IMG/VR virus record: IMGVR_UViG_3300023181_000011
Coordinates: 1-50,923 of that record
Source of the DNA: a virus
Reading direction: 5' to 3' (one strand)
Length of the DNA: 50,923 nucleotides
The position numbers and the translations under genes are program-made. Shown here piece by piece: positions 48,281-50,923 of the stretch. The notes beneath the pieces were generated by a model, which was not told the origin of the DNA, ran no database searches, and saw nothing but the letters and a program-made list of their open reading frames with translations. Numbering within the stretch: position 1 is the first letter of the stretch; every line of letters starts with the position of its first letter.

Positions 48281-49397
48281 TGGCGAACCGGGCCATGCCT
48301 TCGATGTCGGCGGCGGTCAGCGTACGCTCGTACAAGTACAGGGTGGACGAACCGGGGTGATTCGTATTACCTGTCCGAAGCGTCTCGGTGAACCCGGCAG
48401 CTGCCAGATTCTTCGGTGTCTGAACGCCATGCCCGTTTCGTTGGCTGTTGTTGAGGATGAACACAACAACGTCACCAACTTCCCAGCTTCCAAGGAACTT
48501 GACATTCTTCGAAGCATCGTTGTAGATGTTGTAACCCGGGAGTTGCTTACCGGGTGCCATCGTCTTCCACAGCTTCAAGCCAAGCCCGGGGCCACAGTCC
48601 ATACCGGTGAGGATATGATAGTTCGCACCGGACGACTTGCTGTCCATGTACGCCTTGTATTGTGTGGCGTAGTGGCCCGCGTACTTGACAACAGCATCGA
48701 AGTCAACGACAGCAGCCGCTTCGAAGTGATCGTCCTTGGCCTTCGACACAGGGGCGCGGTCTTGACGAACCCACAGGCCAGCGGGTGTACGCTTGGAGTT
48801 GGGGAACTTCTCGGCCGAGATACAGATGCCCGGGGACTTGTAGTCCTTGACCGTTGCGCCGCCACGAGTCTGTCCACCCTTCTTGATAAAGGCCTGAAGG
48901 CTGTACGTGCTTTCGGCAGCAGCCCGATAGTCCTTGACGTATCGTTGCCATTGACCAATGTAATACGTATCAGTCGTACCCTTGATCTTGGATTCGTAGT
49001 TTTCAGCCGACCGAATGTACGTATGGTACTGCTGGTAATCGTACGAGCATTCCCATTCGGCCTGCCACTCGGCTTCGGTCTTCTTACCACCATTGGTGGC
49101 CTTCTGAGGCTGAAGGATCGACGCACCACAGCAGCTGGGGAAACCAACGGCCTTGAAGCCCGGCTCCCAGTCAGAAACCTGTGCCTCGTCGATGATGTCC
49201 TTCACCGCTTCGACGGCCTTGCGTGTCGTGTCCTTAACAGCTTCGACAGCTGCCTTGGCAACGGTCTTGACCGCACCAACGATGTTCGGATTGTCAGGCT
49301 TAACCCAGCGCCACACAGTGTTCCCCTTCAGGGTTTTGATTTGAGCCCTCACGAGGCCTTTGGCGGCCATCGCTTTGGCCAGTTCGGTGTCTTCCAT
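48270..49397 (-). CDS. hypothetical protein of the ligase block with FPxCCG motif, 375 aa
   Basis: Residues ~40-70 form an Ala/Val/Lys amphipathic helix repeat (VAKAAVEAVKDTTRKAVEAV). GFPSCCG stands near residue 88, and the C-terminus has NxxQ, AAAGF, NTNH and LYLYER. The same ordered motifs occur in the 120-residue protein at 50354-50716, with ~200 extra residues between them here. The end resembles a degenerate GNAT fold. The ATG overlaps the upstream stop as TAATG. Function is unknown. Confidence 0.72.
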   Translation of the reverse strand: MEDTELAKAMAAKGLVRAQIKTLKGNTVWRWVKPDNPNIVGAVKTVAKAAVEAVKDTTRKAVEAVKDIIDEAQVSDWEPGFKAVGFPSCCGASILQPQKATNGGKKTEAEWQAEWECSYDYQQYHTYIRSAENYESKIKGTTDTYYIGQWQRYVKDYRAAAESTYSLQAFIKKGGQTRGGATVKDYKSPGICISAEKFPNSKRTPAGLWVRQDRAPVSKAKDDHFEAAAVVDFDAVVKYAGHYATQYKAYMDSKSSGANYHILTGMDCGPGLGLKLWKTMAPGKQLPGYNIYNDASKNVKFLGSWEVGDVVVFILNNSQRNGHGVQTPKNLAAAGFTETLRTGNTNHPGSSTLYLYERTLTAADIEGMARFANGQ

Positions 49398-49753
49398 TAG
49401 GCTGCTTCCTTGTTAAACCAGTCGCCCGATGCGATAGGTTGTTTGTTGATGTCGGCATGATAGATGTACACCTGCACACCGCTGAAGCCACCAACGGACA
49501 CAGTTTCCCGTGTGTACAGGGACGGCACGCCTTCGTACGCATCCAACTCTGCCCACTGGCTGTCTTCGACGTCGAACAGATCACCGACGACGTAACCAGC
49601 ACCGGGACGAATGCCGGGGTACCAGCCAAGGTCGAACAGTTGGTGGCCCATCAGCTTAACATTGCTGACACAGGGTGCCTTGCCGTCGAGGCCGAAGCGA
49701 GCACTGTTGGGGTGACCGGCGCGCAGGGTTCCGTAAACGAAAAGCTTCTTCAC
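49397..49753 (-). CDS. gamma-glutamylcyclotransferase-like protein, 118 aa
   Basis: The start KKLFVYGTLRAGHPN is the family's substrate loop. ELDAYEGVP carries the catalytic Glu, and YTRETVSV follows. Start GTG 49753 shares GTGA with the upstream stop, with AAGGAAG as ribosome site. These enzymes release 5-oxoproline from gamma-glutamyl amines. It is the first recognised enzyme of the ligase block. Confidence 0.9.
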   Translation of the reverse strand: MKKLFVYGTLRAGHPNSARFGLDGKAPCVSNVKLMGHQLFDLGWYPGIRPGAGYVVGDLFDVEDSQWAELDAYEGVPSLYTRETVSVGGFSGVQVYIYHADINKQPIASGDWFNKEAA

Positions 49754-50085
49754 AGCCACTTCCTTTGCTTGTCCATGTCCCAAACAATGCGATCCACGGC
49801 CGTTCGTGTCGCAGAGGAGTCAAGCAGAACAGTTTTACCGTCAATGAACACGATGGTCACGACGCCTTGACGCATGGGGTGCGTGTACTGGTCACCCGCC
49901 TTGGGCTCACGGGGTGCACGCTTGGTGACAGTGGCGGCCCGTGCCGACAACGCATTCGAGGAAAGGTTTAAACCTTCTACGATGCCCGCCTTGAAATAGT
50001 GAGAGCCCCTGTCATCCGAGGTCTTGGTATAGACCACAGTAACTTCGTCACCCACCTTCAGTGAATTGAAATCGGTGTCATTCAT
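49750..50085 (-). CDS. SH3-like hypothetical protein, 111 aa
   Basis: Two similar halves each look like a small beta-barrel: LKVGDEVTVVYTKT near residue 9 and PKAGDQYTHPMRQG near 61. The second is related to domains in the proteins at 1-393 and 520-864. The ATG shares ATGA with the upstream stop. Function is unknown. Confidence 0.75.
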   Translation of the reverse strand: MNDTDFNSLKVGDEVTVVYTKTSDDRGSHYFKAGIVEGLNLSSNALSARAATVTKRAPREPKAGDQYTHPMRQGVVTIVFIDGKTVLLDSSATRTAVDRIVWDMDKQRKWL

Positions 50086-50357
50086 AGCTTGATGTCACAT
50101 CCATGTTTCTTCCCGAGCTTACGCATCAGGGTGAACGGTGCGGCGATAATTGCGACGAACAAAAGGAACGGGCCTATCATCGGCCAGAACACAACACCTG
50201 CACCGATCTCAACGTGCTTCTTTTGGAAGTAGTAGGCCGCCAATGAAGTGGTGTTCTTTTCCAAGCAGCCCAGCTTGTACTGGTACCACAGAAAATAAAG
50301 GATGATAGGTGTTAGGTAAATGCCCAACACAATCAAAGTTATTTGAAAGGCGTTCAT
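50082..50357 (-). CDS. two-helix membrane protein, 91 aa
   Basis: The ATG at 50357 shares ATGA with the upstream stop. Residues ~4-24 (FQITLIVLGIYLTPIILYFL) and ~52-74 (GAGVVFWPMIGPFLLFVAII) are membrane helices with basic ends. It precedes the ligase block and may be an early membrane-acting protein. Confidence 0.75.
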   Translation of the reverse strand: MNAFQITLIVLGIYLTPIILYFLWYQYKLGCLEKNTTSLAAYYFQKKHVEIGAGVVFWPMIGPFLLFVAIIAAPFTLMRKLGKKHGCDIKL

Positions 50358-50716
50358 TCGTCGTCTCGTGCCTCCGCTATGACCTTCCGGTACAAAAAGC
50401 ACTCGGAATAGTCGGTTGAATGAAGATTGTTGCACTTGCCCGCCCGACGCCAGCCCAAGCGCCTGAAGATGGGCGCCATGAAGGCCTTCTGCGGAATGTT
50501 CACAGCGGCCAGCAGCATGCCCACAGGGCGTCCGTCGATGGCGTTCATGAGGCCGCCACCAGCCCGAGCGTCCGTTGCTGCTTGAACGAGGTAGGCTTCG
50601 ATCTCGGCAAGCGTCGGTGCCCCGTCACGCCGATCACGGTGGGCATGGCGGGGGTCATTGCCGAAGCTGTGGATGATGGCGATGCCGCAGCATAGGGGGA
50701 ACTGAACGAGCCTCAA
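50354..50716 (-). CDS. FPxCCG-motif protein, GNAT-like, 120 aa
   Basis: The TTG at 50716 shares TTGA with the upstream stop and follows AAGGTGA. The protein begins MRLVQFPLCCGIAII. The C-terminal half (NIPQKAF, RRLGWRRAG, NNLH, CFLYRK) follows the order seen at the end of small phage GNAT-like proteins and of the 375-residue protein at 48270-49397. The family has no known activity to me. Confidence 0.7.
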   Translation of the reverse strand: MRLVQFPLCCGIAIIHSFGNDPRHAHRDRRDGAPTLAEIEAYLVQAATDARAGGGLMNAIDGRPVGMLLAAVNIPQKAFMAPIFRRLGWRRAGKCNNLHSTDYSECFLYRKVIAEARDDE

Positions 50717-50923
50717 GACGTCACCTTAGAAATGTGACTTTGTTTGAAAAAAGAAAGGGAGTACATACCAGCCTTAGGGTAGGCGTTGGTTATACGACAA
50801 AACGCTTGATCTTCCTCGATCATTAGGATTTCAAACGTTGCCTGCTTTTCACTGCCGTGGGTGTTGTTGTAGTACTTATCACCAACTTGAGGCTGTTGCA
50901 ACTTCTTGATCTCGGCCTTTGCG
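50713..50923 (-). CDS. 3' part of the contig-spanning SH3-like gene
   Basis: This is the downstream end of the gene described at 1-393. Bases 50797-50923 duplicate 1-127, so the true join is 1 to 50796. The C-terminal domain begins VGDKYYNNTHGSEK and ends SFFKQSHISKVTS. Its stop overlaps the next TTG start. Confidence 0.82.
   Translation of the reverse strand, partial: AKAEIKKLQQPQVGDKYYNNTHGSEKQATFEILMIEEDQAFCRITNAYPKAGMYSLSFFKQSHISKVTS
50797..50923. repeat. terminal overlap copy 2
   Basis: Exact direct copy of 1-127, marking the circular join of the contig. Confidence 0.9.

Noticed and set aside
1-50923. T7-type RNA polymerase, sigma factor, integrase or repressor
   Set aside because: None of the large frames shows the expected motifs; the remaining unknowns are too short or lack catalytic residues.
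1-50923. CRISPR array, insertion sequence or rRNA genes
   Set aside because: No regularly spaced direct repeats, transposase motifs or rRNA-like tracts were seen; the 11-mer copies are 440-1100 bases apart and embedded in different contexts.

Overview
The window is the complete genome of a virulent, short-tailed (podovirus-type) bacteriophage of about 50.8 kb. Bases 1-127 recur exactly at 50797-50923, so the contig is a circle cut open with a 127-base overlap (unique length 50,796), and one gene runs across the cut. A T7-like virion set (terminase, portal, scaffold, HK97-type capsid, two tubular tail proteins, three large internal virion proteins) sits with a T7-like replication set (family A DNA polymerase, primase-helicase, endonuclease I, an acidic-tailed SSB). 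I found no phage RNA polymerase, sigma factor, integrase or repressor. Instead there are several near-perfect sigma70 promoters. With a class II (cobalamin-type) ribonucleotide reductase and ThyX, this resembles the roseophage SIO1/cobavirus (Zobellviridae) kind of T7 relative; that placement is inference. Rz/Rz1 spanins and two lipoproteins indicate a Gram-negative host; the lectin-like receptor protein weakly suggests an alphaproteobacterium.

Layout: two divergent arms start at a 0.9-kb control region (4333-5259) and converge on a two-way terminator near 29.7 kb. The rightward (late) arm, 5.26-29.65 kb, runs: tail fibre, small genes, small and large terminase, portal, an internal consensus promoter, scaffold, capsid, decoration-like protein, terminator, second fibre, tail tubes, GNAT protein, internal virion proteins (the last with a lytic transglycosylase domain), collagen-like and lectin-like receptor proteins, lipoprotein, holin-like protein, M15 endolysin.

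The leftward (early/middle) arm starts at 4.3 kb, crosses the contig ends and runs down to 29.76 kb. Its first 4.3 kb hold tiny membrane proteins, a lipoprotein, a tRNA-Leu(UAA) with its own promoter, noncoding structured DNA and six copies of the 11-mer CGATCTATCAT. Next (50.7 to 42.4 kb) comes a peptide-ligase block: gamma-glutamylcyclotransferase, class I and class II glutamine amidotransferases, COOH-NH2 ligase, amidoligase, ATP-grasp and several unknowns. This is an expanded form of the phiEco32-type amidoligase cluster and the most unusual system in the genome. Then come ThyX, primase-helicase, DNA polymerase, a nucleotidyltransferase, a divergent promoter gap, SSB, Cas4/RecB-like nuclease, endonuclease I, phosphoesterase, DUF5664 protein, ribonucleotide reductase and finally the spanins.

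Genes are packed with ATGA, GTGA, TTGA or TAATG overlaps, so translational coupling is the rule. These overlaps support many very short genes and several TTG starts.
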